DNA of 64,000 nt from Roseovarius sp. GTDB lineage: Bacteria; Pseudomonadota; Alphaproteobacteria; Rhodobacterales; Rhodobacteraceae. Under the pieces are notes generated by a model, which searched no databases, was not told the DNA's origin, and saw only the letters and a list, made by a program, of their open reading frames with translations. This document shows positions 36,964-47,486 of this stretch, piece by piece. Numbering within the stretch: the first letter of the stretch is position 1; every line of letters begins with the position of its first letter. Location of the stretch: assembly GCA_027493545.1 (NCBI GenBank), contig JAOSKR010000002.1, positions 1 to 64,000 of the forward strand. Reading direction: 5' to 3'. A program made the translations under genes and the position numbers.

Positions 36964-37189
36964 CTGCCACGTGGCGAACTCGGGGGCAGAGGCCGCGGCG
37001 ATAGCTCCCGCGTCAGCTTTGGGCTGTGACCACTCATCCTCTGCGCACCTTGTGAAGGTTCAGTTTGGGCCGGTCGCACCCAGGCAACCGGCCACCAGTT
37101 TGCAACTTTGCGCCGCCCCCTTCCTGCACATCGCCACCGCCTCGAAAACCGCACCCCGGGTGCGGTCCCCGCACGCGCTCCGCCCCCAC

Positions 37190-38162
37190 TCAGAGCGTGA
37201 TCACCGTCGAGCCCGTGGTCTCGCGTGCCTCGAGCGCGCGGTGCGCCTCGGCAATCTCCTCGAGCGGCCAGCGCTGGCCGATATTGGCCCTCACCGCGCC
37301 GCTCTGCATCTTCTCGAACAGGTGCCGCGCCATCGCCCGGCAGCGGTCGTGATCGGCGAGAAAGGTGAAGAGCGTGGTGCGCGTGAGCTTGAGCGAGCCC
37401 TTGGCGGCAAGCGTCAGCAGGCTCACCGGTTCGACCGGGCCCGAGGCGTTGCCGAACGAGATCATCATGCCGAGCGGCTTGAGGCAGTCGAGCGAAGCGT
37501 CAAAGTGTCCTTGCCGACCCCGTCCATCACCGCGTCGACGCCCGCGCCGCCGGTGATCGCCTTTACCTCGGGCACGAAATCGGTTTCGCGGTAGTTGATG
37601 CAATGGGCGGCGCCGTGCTCGCGCGCCAGCGCGCATTTGGCGTCCGTCCCCGCCGTGCCGATCAGCTCGATCCCTTCCGATCTCGCCCACTGGCAGGCGA
37701 TCAGCCCGACCCCGCCGGCGGCGGCGTGAAAGAGCACGCTGTCGCCCTTTTCGAGCGGCCAGACGCGGTGAAAGAGGTATTCCACCGTCATCCCCTGCAG
37801 CATCATCGCCGCCGCGTCCTCGTACGAGATCGCGTCGGGCAGGGGGCAGACCTGGGCGGCCGGCATGACGCGGGCCTCCGCATAGGCGCCGGGGGCATGG
37901 CGGCATAGGCCGCGCGGTCACCCTCCTTGAGGTGCGTGACACCCTTGCCCACCGCCTCGACCATGCCGGCGGCCTCCATCCCCAGCGCGTGCGGCATCGT
38001 CAGCGGATAAAGCCCGGTGCGCTGGTAGACGTCGATGAAGTTGAGCCCGACGGCGTGGTGGCGGATGCGGATCTCGCCCGGACCGGGATCGCCGATCTCG
38101 CGGTCGACGAGTTTCAGGGCTTCGGGCCCGCCGTGTTTCTCGATGATGATTGTGCGTGACAT
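37190..38162 (-). CDS. NADPH:quinone oxidoreductase (MDR superfamily; two frameshifts)
   Basis: About 324 residues from ATG 38162 (MSRTIIIEKHGGPEALKLVD). The GroES-like part is VGLNFIDVYQRTGLYPLTMP, and the nucleotide-binding motif is HAAAGGVGLIACQWA. One base is missing at the G5 run 37891-37895 (restored: AMPPGAYAEARVMPAAQ) and one near 37508 (restored: GKDTFDASLDCLKPLG). The ending ETTGSTVITL is typical of Qor/zeta-crystallin-type reductases. It is convergent with the RT island. Confidence 0.85.
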
Positions 38163-38404
38163 GGGGTGTGCCTCCCGGCTCGATCTGTGGGGTTTGATCC
38201 AATTGATGCACCCGATGCGCGGAGGACTCAACCCGCCCCGCGCTTTCGGTGCCATCGCTCCGGCCGGCGCCGGCGTTTTCCGGCCGCGAGGCGGCGGTGG
38301 AGAATGCGGCCCCGTGGCATTCGGGCGTCCTTGGCTGTCGGAGATGCCGATGCCCGCGATCGCGGCGGCACATATGCCGGCGGGGCGGGCCTGAGGGCAG
38401 GAAA

Positions 38405-38442
38405 AACGGCGGTACCCGGGGAGGAGGTCGGGCACCGCCGTT
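38405..38442 (-). ncRNA. CcsR/cuckoo-type sRNA hairpin 4
   Basis: On the minus strand AACGGCGGT...ACCGCCGTT forms a perfect 9-bp stem, extended by CCCG/CGGG, with CCTCCTCCC in the loop. It is the last of four such hairpins downstream of the DUF1127 gene. Confidence 0.7.
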
Positions 38443-38448
38443 CCGATA

Positions 38449-38483
38449 CGTCCGGCCCCGGGGAGGAGGAGACGGGCCGGACG
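38449..38483 (-). ncRNA. CcsR/cuckoo-type sRNA hairpin 3
   Basis: A perfect 10-bp stem CGTCCGGCCC/GGGCCGGACG encloses a loop with CCTCCTCCC on the minus strand. It lies six bases from hairpin 4. A further hairpin, GGTCAGG...CCTGACC at 38489-38514, precedes it on the minus strand. Confidence 0.7.
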
Positions 38484-38617
38484 TTATCGGTCAGGGCCTT
38501 GCGGCCTCCTGACCTGAGCGCGCGGCGTTCATACGCAATCGCGCGTCGTGTATTGACCGGTTGATGCTGCGCGTTCGAAAGGCGCGGGACCGGTTTTCAC
38601 TGCTGTGCGGTTCTGGC

Positions 38618-38654
38618 GGCGGCGGCACCAGGGAGGAGGAGAGATGCCGCCGCC
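38618..38654 (-). ncRNA. CcsR/cuckoo-type sRNA hairpin 2
   Basis: A perfect 10-bp stem GGCGGCGGCA/TGCCGCCGCC with a 17-nt loop that carries CCTCCTCCC on the minus strand. About 100 nt without a clear signal separate it from the next hairpins downstream. Confidence 0.7.
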
Positions 38655-38658
38655 GGGT

Positions 38659-38696
38659 TCAGGCGCTTCCAAGGGAGGAGGAAAAGAAACGCCCGA
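38659..38696 (-). ncRNA. CcsR/cuckoo-type sRNA hairpin 1
   Basis: The stem TCAGGCG/CGCCCGA (one mismatch) closes a 24-nt loop containing CCTCCTCCC on the minus strand, eight bases after the DUF1127 stop. It is the weakest stem of the four. Confidence 0.6.
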
Positions 38697-38703
38697 TCTG
38701 GTG

Positions 38704-38919
38704 TCACGCGCCGTAGACGGCCTTGTGCGCCTCGAACTGGATGCTCGAGCGATAAATGCCGAGGTCGGCCAGCGTGGCATCGTCGAGCCGCGACAGTTCG
38801 CGTACGGTGGTGCGGTAATTGATATGGTCCTGCAGGCGCTGCACGAGGCGATGCACACCAGCGCTGATGTCCAGCGCGAGGCTCGACCGGGCGGTGCGGG
38901 TTTCGGTGTTGAAGGCCAT
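38704..38919 (-). CDS. DUF1127 small protein (CcaF1-like)
   Basis: 71 residues from ATG 38919 (MAFNTETRTARSSLALDISA), with GGAG eight bases upstream; the ORF-track start at 38937 is less likely. The C-terminal DUF1127 motif is YRTTVRELSRLDDATLADLGIYRSSI. In Rhodobacter sphaeroides, a small DUF1127 protein gene (RSP_6037, CcaF1) is co-transcribed with four CCUCCUCCC sRNAs (CcsR1-4) under stress sigma factors, and the same arrangement is present here. The protein is described there as RNA-binding. Function by analogy only. Confidence 0.85.
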   Translation of the reverse strand: MAFNTETRTARSSLALDISAGVHRLVQRLQDHINYRTTVRELSRLDDATLADLGIYRSSIQFEAHKAVYGA

Positions 38920-38998
38920 TGGTTCGGCTCCGTTCATCTGTGCCGCCCCGTGTCCGGGGCCGCGTTTTCAATCTCTGAACAGCAACATAGGCAAATGC

Positions 38999-39048
38999 TG
39001 CAATTGCACAATAGCCGGCAGGACAATGCTGCTATGCAGAAACTGCAT
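38999..39048. promoter_or_regulatory. palindrome cluster upstream of the DUF1127 gene
   Basis: TGCAATTGCA (38999-39008), CTGCTATGCAG (39029-39039) and ATGCAGAAACTGCAT (39034-39048) are overlapping or adjacent dyads about 80-130 bp before the DUF1127 start. The CTGC-N3-GCAG form recalls PhaR boxes of polyhydroxyalkanoate regulators in related genera. The protein that binds here is not shown by the sequence. Confidence 0.4.
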
Positions 39049-39175
39049 AAGCCTTCCTGACCTAAATTTTTTTGAGCGGCAAGCCTGCGGCGCGATGTCC
39101 CGATATCCGGGGCGCGCCCTTGCGGAGGCTGAAAATTCTGCCACTTATGCCGGCAGAAACGGCAGGAGAGTGCAG

Positions 39176-40264
39176 ATGGCGGATATTCGCGCGGCGATCG
39201 AGGCGGAACTGGAACGGCTGGAGCTGCCCGGCGGCGGCAATCTGGTCTCGCGCGACATGGTGCGTGCGCTCAGCGTCGAAGGGGGGGTTGCGCGTTTTGT
39301 CATCGAGGCGCCAAGCCCCGAAGAGGCCCGCGCGATGGAGCCCTTGCGCGCCGCCGCCGAACGCGCGGTGCGCGCCTTGCCGGGGTGAAAGGGGCGTCGG
39401 TGGCGCTCACCGCGCACGGGCCGGCGGCCGGGGGGCGGCGCGGGGGCAGGGGCGGCGGCGCCCTCGCTCAGGATCGGCGGCCACGCCAAGGGCGGGCAGG
39501 AGTCGATCCGGCCCGCTTCGGTGCGTTCGATCCTGCCCATAGCGTCGGGCAAGGGCGGTGTCGGCAAATCCACCGTGTCGTCCAATCTCGCCGTGGCGCT
39601 GGCGCGGCGCGGCCGGCGCGTGGGGCTTCTCGATGCCGATATCTACGGACCCAGCCAGCCGCGGATGATGGGCCGGAACGAAAAGCCCGCCAGCCCCGAC
39701 GGCAAGATCATCGAGCCGCTGGTGGCGCATGGCGTCACCTTCATGTCGATCGGGCTGATGCTCGACGCGGATCAGGCGGTGATCTGGCGCGGACCGATGC
39801 TGATGGGGGCGTTGCAGCAGCTCTTGTCCCAGGTCAGGTGGGGCGATCTCGATGTTCTGATCGTCGATCTGCCGCCTGGCACCGGCGACGTGCAGCTGAC
39901 GCTCTGCCAGCGTGCCCAGCCCACCGGCGCGCTGGTGGTATCGACGCCGCAGGACGTGGCGCTCATGGATGCGCGCAAGGCGATCAGCATGTTCAACACC
40001 CTCAAGACGCCGGTGCTGGGGCTGATCGAGAACATGTCCTTCTACACGTGCGAGAATTGCGGCCACGAGGCGCATATCTTCGGGCATGGCGGCGTCCGGG
40101 CCGAGGCCGAAAAGCTGGGTGTGCCGCTTCTGGCGGAAATGCCCATCGACATCGAGACGCGCATCGCGGGCGATGCCGGAACGCCGGTGGCCGCCGGCGA
40201 CGGACCCATCGCCGAGGCCTATCTGCAACTGGCTGACCGGCTGATCGAGGGCGGTGTCGCCTGA
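39176..40264 (+). CDS. mrp: Mrp/ApbC-type Fe-S cluster carrier ATPase (two compensating frameshifts)
   Basis: About 362 residues: an N-terminal MIP18/DUF59 domain ([20 protein letters not shown]) and a P-loop ATPase with the deviant Walker [29 protein letters not shown] and the [12 protein letters not shown] cysteine pair that holds the bridging cluster. One G is missing at 39382-39385 and one extra base lies in the G-rich stretch near 39430, after which the original frame returns. GGAG precedes the ATG. Role: loading or carrying Fe-S clusters for apoproteins in the cytoplasm. Confidence 0.9.
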
Positions 40265-40273
40265 GCCGCGCAG

Positions 40274-40287
40274 TTGATCATGATCAA
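40274..40287. promoter_or_regulatory. perfect FnrL/FNR box
   Basis: TTGATCATGATCAA equals the consensus TTGAT-N4-ATCAA. It is centred about 66 bp before the start codon of the DUF6064-type membrane gene and follows the mrp stop by 9 bp. It predicts oxygen-dependent control of that gene. Confidence 0.75.
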
Positions 40288-40345
40288 TGACGCGTAGGGT
40301 CGCGGCAGCTAGCGTCTTCCGGCACGAAGTCGGGAAAACATACCC

Positions 40346-40984
40346 ATGCCGTTTTCGACGCCGGAATTCTTCGATGTCTTCGCGCGCTACAATCTTGCGA
40401 TCTGGCCGGTACAGGTACTGGCCTATGTGGCGGGCCTGACCGTTCTGGCCCTTGCATTGCGCCCTTTCCGGTACTCGGTGAGAAGCATCGGCGCATTGCT
40501 GGCGCTGATGTGGGCGGTCAACGGGATCGGCTATCACCTGATCTTCTTTACCGCCATCAACCCGCTGGCGCAGGTTTTCGGGGTCGCGTTTCTGGTGCAG
40601 GCGGTGGCGCTGGCGGTGTGGCCGTGGATTCAGCCCAGGGCGGAGTTGCGCCTCGGGCGCGACGCTCGCGGCACAGCGGCGCTGGCGCTGGCGGTTTTCG
40701 CGATGGTGCTTTACCCGCTCTGGGGTTACGCGGCGGGGCATGGCTGGCCAGGGATGCCCGCCTTTGGCGTCGCTCCTTGTCCGACGACGATCTTTACCAT
40801 CGCCATCCTGTTGCTCGCACCGTGGCGCGCCGCGCGATGGCTGCTGATCATCCCCGGTCTTTGGGCGTTGGTGGGCGGCTCGGCGGCGATCCTGTTACGC
40901 GTACCCCAAGATACCGGCCTGTTGTTCAGCGCCGCGCTGATTGTGGCGTTTTCGCTTGCCCGCCGCCGGATCGGTTGGGGCTAG
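40346..40984 (+). CDS. DUF6064-type integral membrane protein
   Basis: 212 residues with about six hydrophobic helices (for example VQVLAYVAGLTVLALALRPF, ALIVAFSLARRR). The sequence pattern (FARYNLAIWPVQ, AFGVAPCPTTIFTIAILLLA) matches DUF6064 proteins as I remember them; no biochemical role is known to me. A perfect FnrL box upstream suggests anaerobic or microaerobic expression. The gene is intact. Confidence 0.7.
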   Translation: MPFSTPEFFDVFARYNLAIWPVQVLAYVAGLTVLALALRPFRYSVRSIGALLALMWAVNGIGYHLIFFTAINPLAQVFGVAFLVQAVALAVWPWIQPRAELRLGRDARGTAALALAVFAMVLYPLWGYAAGHGWPGMPAFGVAPCPTTIFTIAILLLAPWRAARWLLIIPGLWALVGGSAAILLRVPQDTGLLFSAALIVAFSLARRRIGWG

Positions 40985-41033
40985 CGACTTTGGCAGGCCG
41001 TTACCCTGTTGACACAGCGCGGACGCTGAGCCG

Positions 41034-41981
41034 TCAGAGGATCATGTCCTCGACCCTCCGGCGCGGCGAGGGCACCAGCCGGTCGCCGGTATAGCCCATC
41101 CGCAGCAGGATCTGCGGCGCGCCGCCCTTCCCGCTCAGCGCCGCCAGGCGCGGGCGCAGGGCCGCCACCTGCAGCGGCTGGTTGAGATAGGACGCCTGCA
41201 GCCCCGAGGCCGACGCCGCGGAGCAGCAGCCGCTGCAGGGCCTGACCGGCGATCAGCCATTCGCGCGGGGGTGTCGCCCTCGGTGCCCAGCACCGCCAGC
41301 AGCGGCGAGCCCCCGGCGAGGTGAGGCGTCATGGGCGGCGACGCCCCCGCCCATGTCGAAGCTGCGCACCACCAGCCGCGCCGCCGGCAGAGTCAGCCAC
41401 GGCAAGGTCAGCCCGTCACCCTTGCGGCGCGGATGCATCCATTGCGAGAGCTCCCGCCGCCAGCTCGGGTCCTGCCAGAGCGCGGCATCGCCCTGGGCGA
41501 CGAGGGCGGCGGCCTCGGCGCGCGCCGCCTCGTCCCGCAGTGGCGCGAACCACGCGCCCTCGGCAGTCGCGGCGTCGGTCAGAGCGGCGACATGCTCGGG
41601 CGCCACCGGACGCTTGTCGAAGGCGGCGCGAAAGGTCTGGCGCGCCTCGATCGCGGGCGCCAGTGCCGCCAGAGCGGCATCCACGGGTCCGGTCAGGTCG
41701 AGCCGCGCCAGCAGATCCTCGTCGTCGGGGTCCGGCATCGTCGCCGTCACGCAGCCCAGATGCGCGGCGGCGATGGCGACGCGCAGGTTGAACAGTGCGC
41801 AGCCGCAGCTGATCGTCAGTTCGCGGTCGTCGGGGTCGTTGGCGGGCAGGGCGCGGGTGCGGTCGGCCAGGAGCTCGATCCGGTCCTCGCCGGGGCGAAA
41901 GAGCCATGGCTGGGTGTTGTGGCTCGAGGGGGCGCGCACGGCACGGGTCAGGATCTGTTCCAGCGTCGGGATGTCGGTCAT
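41034..41981 (-). CDS. Acg-type nitroreductase-family FMN oxidoreductase (frameshifted)
   Basis: About 315 residues from ATG 41981 (MTDIPTLEQILTRAVRAPSSHNTQPWLF, the FMN-binding start of Acg/nitroreductase-like proteins). The C-terminal third is scattered over frames between 41150 and 41340: HLAGGSPLLAVLGTEGDTP in one, VAALRPRLAALSGKGGAPQI and LLRMGYTGDRLVPSPRRRVED in another, ending at 41034. Two or three indels are needed. The substrate is unknown. Confidence 0.75.
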
Positions 41982-42091
41982 GGCTCAGCCTTTTTCTCGG
42001 GGGCGTCGATGCGCATCATGGCACGAATTGCGGCCTTTCGTCTTGCGCCGAGTCGAAGGTGGCCGGCCACGGCCCGGTCCGCGGACGCGGG

Positions 42092-42979
42092 TCAGTAGGT
42101 CTCGGCCGAGACCGGCAGCGGCCTGGGGGCAGAGGCGCGCGCGGCGCTCTCGGCGGACAGCGCGGCGCGCAGTTCGGCCTGCCGGGCGGCGTCCCGGGCG
42201 GCTTGCGCCCGCGCCCCGGCCTCCTCCTCGGCCCTTGCTTGCGCCTCGGCCCTGGCCCTGGCCTCGGCCTCCGCTCTTGCTGTCGCCTCCGCCTGCTCCG
42301 CCAGCTTGCGGGCGTGGGCCCCGTCCGGTGCGGTTTCAGGCGCTGCGGGGCGCGGCGTTGTCCGGGCTGTTTCGTCCGGCACGTCCGCCGCCTCCTCGAC
42401 CGTTTCGGGTCGTGCCGTTGCCGGCGGCGCTTCGGCTCCCGTCTCCGCGTCCCTTTCCGGGTCGGACGGCCTGACCGCGATGAGCCCCATCTGCCGCGCC
42501 GCAGCCAGCGAGATCATGCCCGAATCGAGCCCCTGCGGCCGCTGATAGGCGCGTATCGCGGCGCGGGTGCGTGCATCCATCCGCGCGGTCACCGGCCCGC
42601 GGTAATGTCCGCGCGCCGCCAGCGCGCGTTGCAGTGAGGCGGTGAACTCGGCCGTCAGCGCCGCCTCGCAGGGGGTTTCGAACCACGTCGCCTTGCGCGG
42701 CTTCACGATCCGCTGCCGGGTCTCGGTCTTGTAGACGGCCGGCCGCTGGACGGTGCCGTCGGTCAGGATCTCGGGCGGTTGCAGCACGATCTGCTCGGTC
42801 ACGGTCTCGACCACCGCGGGGGTCTCGTCCTGCCCCCAGCAGGTGCCGGGAGCGGCGCCGGGCGGGGCCTCGTCGCGGGCGCTGACATGCACCGGCTCGG
42901 CCATGCGCGGCAGGGCCGCCTGGCAGCCGCCAAGTGCCAGAACCGCCAGCAGGGCGGCAAGTGGGGGGCGGGGCGTCAT
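42092..42979 (-). CDS. lipoprotein with peptidoglycan-binding domain and Ala/Glu/Arg-rich coiled coil
   Basis: 295 residues. The signal with lipobox is LAVLALGGCQA, so the mature protein starts at Cys 19. A PG_binding_1-like repeat is FTASLQRALAARGHYRGPVTARMDARTRAAIRAYQ (about 113-147). The C-terminal third is low-complexity AEAEARARAEAQARAEEEAG, a probable coiled coil. The protein likely anchors in the outer membrane and contacts the wall. The gene is intact and stands alone between convergent or divergent neighbours. Confidence 0.8.
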   Translation of the reverse strand: MTPRPPLAALLAVLALGGCQAALPRMAEPVHVSARDEAPPGAAPGTCWGQDETPAVVETVTEQIVLQPPEILTDGTVQRPAVYKTETRQRIVKPRKATWFETPCEAALTAEFTASLQRALAARGHYRGPVTARMDARTRAAIRAYQRPQGLDSGMISLAAARQMGLIAVRPSDPERDAETGAEAPPATARPETVEEAADVPDETARTTPRPAAPETAPDGAHARKLAEQAEATARAEAEARARAEAQARAEEEAGARAQAARDAARQAELRAALSAESAARASAPRPLPVSAETY

Positions 42980-43039
42980 GCTCGGTGCCTCGTGCCTCTT
43001 GAGCGCCTTCGCCTTCGGGCGCCCTGGTTTTACCCCAGT

Positions 43040-43443
43040 CTACCCGTTTCCGGCCCTTTGGGAAAGCGCGCAGTCGGGATCGGCCAGCCGGTCGAGCAGG
43101 GCCGAGATGTCCTCGATTCCCTCGGCCAGCACGTGCACCACCCCGCCGCCGCGCTGCACCCGCCCCGTCACCCGCAGCAGCCGGCCCGCGATCACCGCCC
43201 GGCGGAACCGCTCGTAGACCGCGCGCCAGACGATGACATTGACCACCCCGGTCTCGTCCTCGAGGGTGAGGAACACCACCCCCGCGCGGTGCCCGGGCGC
43301 TGGCGCAGGATCACCAGCCCGGCCACGGCGACGCGCGCGCCCCCGGGCGGCTCGTTCAGCCGCGCCGCCGGCAGTGCCGCGGGCGGGCGCGGCCAGTCGG
43401 TCGCGGGGCAGGGGGGCGTCGTCGTCGAACCAAAGGCCGTCAT
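43040..43443 (-). pseudogene. OB-fold fragment related to the C-terminus of error-prone DNA polymerase DnaE2/ImuC
   Basis: The sequence VAVAGLVILRQRPGTARG (first frame), then VVFLTLEDETGVVNVIVWRAVYERFRR and RVQRGGGVVHVLAEGIEDI (second frame), matches the OB domain near the end of DnaE2, which normally has over 1000 residues. Here only about 130 are present, starting at an ATG (43443) two bases from a LexA box. The usual SRDF-like end of DnaE2 is also missing. It is either a remnant of a deleted imuA-imuB-dnaE2 cassette or a shortened SOS gene. Confidence 0.5.
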
Positions 43444-43445
43444 GC

Positions 43446-43460
43446 GAACAAAAATAGAAC
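43446..43460. promoter_or_regulatory. LexA (SOS) box of alphaproteobacterial type
   Basis: GAACAAAAATAGAAC on the plus strand is GTTC-N7-GTTC on the minus strand, the direct-repeat LexA site of alphaproteobacteria. It ends two bases before the ATG of the DnaE2-like fragment. Confidence 0.75.
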
Positions 43461-43532
43461 ATTCGCGAATTTTCGCAATGCCCCGGCGAAGTCTCGCAAA
43501 AGGGGCTGGTCTGGACTAGATCGCTTGTCTAG

Positions 43533-45270
<1,738 letters not shown>

Positions 45271-45353
45271 CTGCCGCCCTTCCGCTTGGCCTTCGCTGCC
45301 GCGCGTTCTAAGGTGGCGCCGCGACAGAGACAAGCCAGCCCCGAAACCGAGCC

Positions 45354-46838
45354 ATGTCCGACCTGATCGACGACCCCGCACCGGGCGAGAACGCTCCCGA
45401 ATTCACCGTCTCCGAGCTCTCGGGCGCGGTCAAGCGCGTGATCGAGGGCGAGTTCGGCTTCGTGCGCGTGCGCGGCGAGTTGGGCCGCGTCAGCCGGCCG
45501 CGCTCGGGGCATGTCTATCTCGACCTCAAGGACGAACGCGCGGTGCTCGCCGGCGTGATCTGGAAGGGCAACGCCGCGCGGCTGGCCATTCAGCCCGAAG
45601 AGGGGATGGAGGTCGTGGCCACCGGCCGGCTGACCACGTTTCCCGGGCAGTCGCGCTATCAGATCGTGATCGAGAGCCTCAAGCCCGCGGGTGAGGGCGC
45701 GCTGATGGCGCTTTTGGAGAAACGCCGCAAGGCGCTGGCGGCCGAGGGGCTTTTCGCCGAGGAACGCAAGCGCCCCCTCCCGTTCCTGCCCGAGGTCATC
45801 GGCGTCGTCACCTCGCCCTCGGGCGCGGTGATCCGCGACATCCTGCACCGCCTGCGCGACCGTTTCCCGCGCAAGGTGCTGATCTGGCCGGTGGCGGTGC
45901 AGGGCGAGGCCTGCGCGCCCGAGGTGGCGCGCGCAATCAAGGGGTTCAACCGGCTCGAGCCCGGCGGCGCGCTGCCGCGTCCCGACCTGATCATCGTGGC
46001 GCGCGGCGGCGGTTCGGTCGAGGATCTCTGGGGCTTCAACGAAGAGGTGGTGGTGCGTGCCGCCGCGGCGTCGGATATTCCGCTGATCTCGGCGGTGGGA
46101 CACGAGACCGATACCACGCTGATCGACCTTGCCGCCGACCGGCGCGCGCCCACGCCCACGGCGGCGGCGGAAATGGCGGTGCCGGTGCGGCTCGAGCTGA
46201 TGGCGTGGCTCGACGGGCAGGGTGCGCGGCTCAGCCATGCGCTCAGCCGGTCGATGGGTGAGCGCCTTCGGCGCCTGCGCGATCTCGCGCGTGCCCTGCC
46301 GCGGCCCGAGACCCTGCTCGACGGCCCGCGCCAGCGCCTCGACGGGCTGTCCGAGCGGCTGCCCGGGGCGCTGACCCGCTCGGTGCAGCGGCGGCGCATC
46401 CGGCTTTATGAGCAAAGCGGCGTACTGCGCCCGGGCCTCCTGCGCAACGCGGTGGCCGGCCATCGCCGCGACTTGCGCGGACTTTCCGCGCGGCTCAACG
46501 TCGCCGCGCTGGAGCGTGACATTGCCCGCAAGCGGGACGAGGCCGCAAGGCTGGCGCGGCGTCTTTCCGAGGCCGGGATCCGCCAGACGGGGCGCTGGCG
46601 CGACCGGATGGAGACGCTCGACAGGCTGATGTCGTCGATGAGCTACAAGGCGACGCTGGGGCGCGGCTACGCGGTGGTGCACGGCCCCGCGGCGGTGGTG
46701 ACCAGCCGCGCCGAGGCGGCGCGCGCCGGCGCGCTCGAGATCGAGTTCGCCGATGGCCGCCTGGCCGTCGCCCCCGCCGGAAAACCCGGCCCGGGCAGGT
46801 TGAGGCCCGAAAGCCCCGACCAGGGCTCGCTGTTCTGA
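45354..46838 (+). CDS. xseA: exodeoxyribonuclease VII large subunit
   Basis: 494 residues, intact. An N-terminal OB-fold (FTVSELSGAVKRVIEGEFGFVRVRGEL) is followed by the catalytic domain (GVVTSPSGAVIRDILHRLRDRFP, IIVARGGGSVEDLWGFNEE, SAVGHETDTTLIDLAADRRAPTPTAAAE), a long helical region (about 285-420) and a C-terminal LGRGYAVVHG segment. It degrades single-stranded DNA together with XseB, which is not in this window. Confidence 0.95.
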   Translation: MSDLIDDPAPGENAPEFTVSELSGAVKRVIEGEFGFVRVRGELGRVSRPRSGHVYLDLKDERAVLAGVIWKGNAARLAIQPEEGMEVVATGRLTTFPGQSRYQIVIESLKPAGEGALMALLEKRRKALAAEGLFAEERKRPLPFLPEVIGVVTSPSGAVIRDILHRLRDRFPRKVLIWPVAVQGEACAPEVARAIKGFNRLEPGGALPRPDLIIVARGGGSVEDLWGFNEEVVVRAAAASDIPLISAVGHETDTTLIDLAADRRAPTPTAAAEMAVPVRLELMAWLDGQGARLSHALSRSMGERLRRLRDLARALPRPETLLDGPRQRLDGLSERLPGALTRSVQRRRIRLYEQSGVLRPGLLRNAVAGHRRDLRGLSARLNVAALERDIARKRDEAARLARRLSEAGIRQTGRWRDRMETLDRLMSSMSYKATLGRGYAVVHGPAAVVTSRAEAARAGALEIEFADGRLAVAPAGKPGPGRLRPESPDQGSLF

Positions 46839-46931
46839 CGCAGCGTCCGACCGTCGGGATGGCGCGACCCGCCAGATCGGGTGCCGCACCCGTCCCGGCC
46901 TCCGAGCCGGGATGTTCAACCGAGGCGGCAA

Positions 46932-46952
46932 GGCCCCGGGTCAGGCCCGGGG
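46932..46952. repeat. GC-rich intergenic palindrome downstream of xseA
   Basis: GCCCCGGGTCAGGCCCGGGGC is a near-perfect stem-loop about 95 bp after the xseA stop, of the same type as those at 34743 and 61289. It may serve as terminator. The following 100 bp are AT-richer and hold no gene. Confidence 0.4.
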
Positions 46953-47049
46953 CGGAAAATGCCGTGACGTACGCGCCATGCCTTGAAAGTGATAGAATTC
47001 AGTCAATTGTGATGACTAATTCTATTACCGAGATCGTGTTTGTGAAAGT

Positions 47050-47454
47050 TCAGACACCCACATCCGGTCCCGGACAGATCAGCGGGTCGCTGGTCCTGCG
47101 GACTTCGTAGAGCTCGGTCAGCGCGGGGTCGTTCTCGAACCGCGCGATCAGCCCGCCGGCCGAGCGGGTGAAGCTCCAGCACTGCGGATCGGGTTCCTTG
47201 TCGTAGACAAAGCAGATCAGGCCGTCCTCTTCGTACCAGGTCCCGTTCTGGCACTCGCCGTTCAGAAAGGTCCAGATCACGCGGCGGTTGGGCAGGTATT
47301 CCTCGGCCCCGTAGGGCTCGCCCAACGAGCCGTAATAAAAGGTCTTGCCGCGGGTGTAGTCGTCGAATTCCCCGGCGCTCATCGCCGCCGGGGCCGCCGT
47401 GGCCGCCGCCGGCGCGACAAGCAGAACCCACATGATGATGGCGCGTATCCACAT
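47050..47454 (-). CDS. small exported protein of unknown function
   Basis: 134 residues from ATG 47454 (MWIRAIIMWVLLVAPAAATA, a signal peptide). The mature part has the pattern FDDYTRGKTFYYGSLGEPYG, then RRVIWTFLNGECQNGTWYEE and LICFVYDKEPDPQCWSF, with four cysteines that could form disulphides. I know similar short periplasmic proteins from Rhodobacterales but no function. The ORF-track entries 47003..47506 and 47050..48015 are a shadow frame and a frame that runs through from alkB. Confidence 0.6.
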   Translation of the reverse strand: MWIRAIIMWVLLVAPAAATAAPAAMSAGEFDDYTRGKTFYYGSLGEPYGAEEYLPNRRVIWTFLNGECQNGTWYEEDGLICFVYDKEPDPQCWSFTRSAGGLIARFENDPALTELYEVRRTSDPLICPGPDVGV

Positions 47455-47486
47455 GCGCAGAGTTTGGCAGATGCCGCGCGGCGAAG

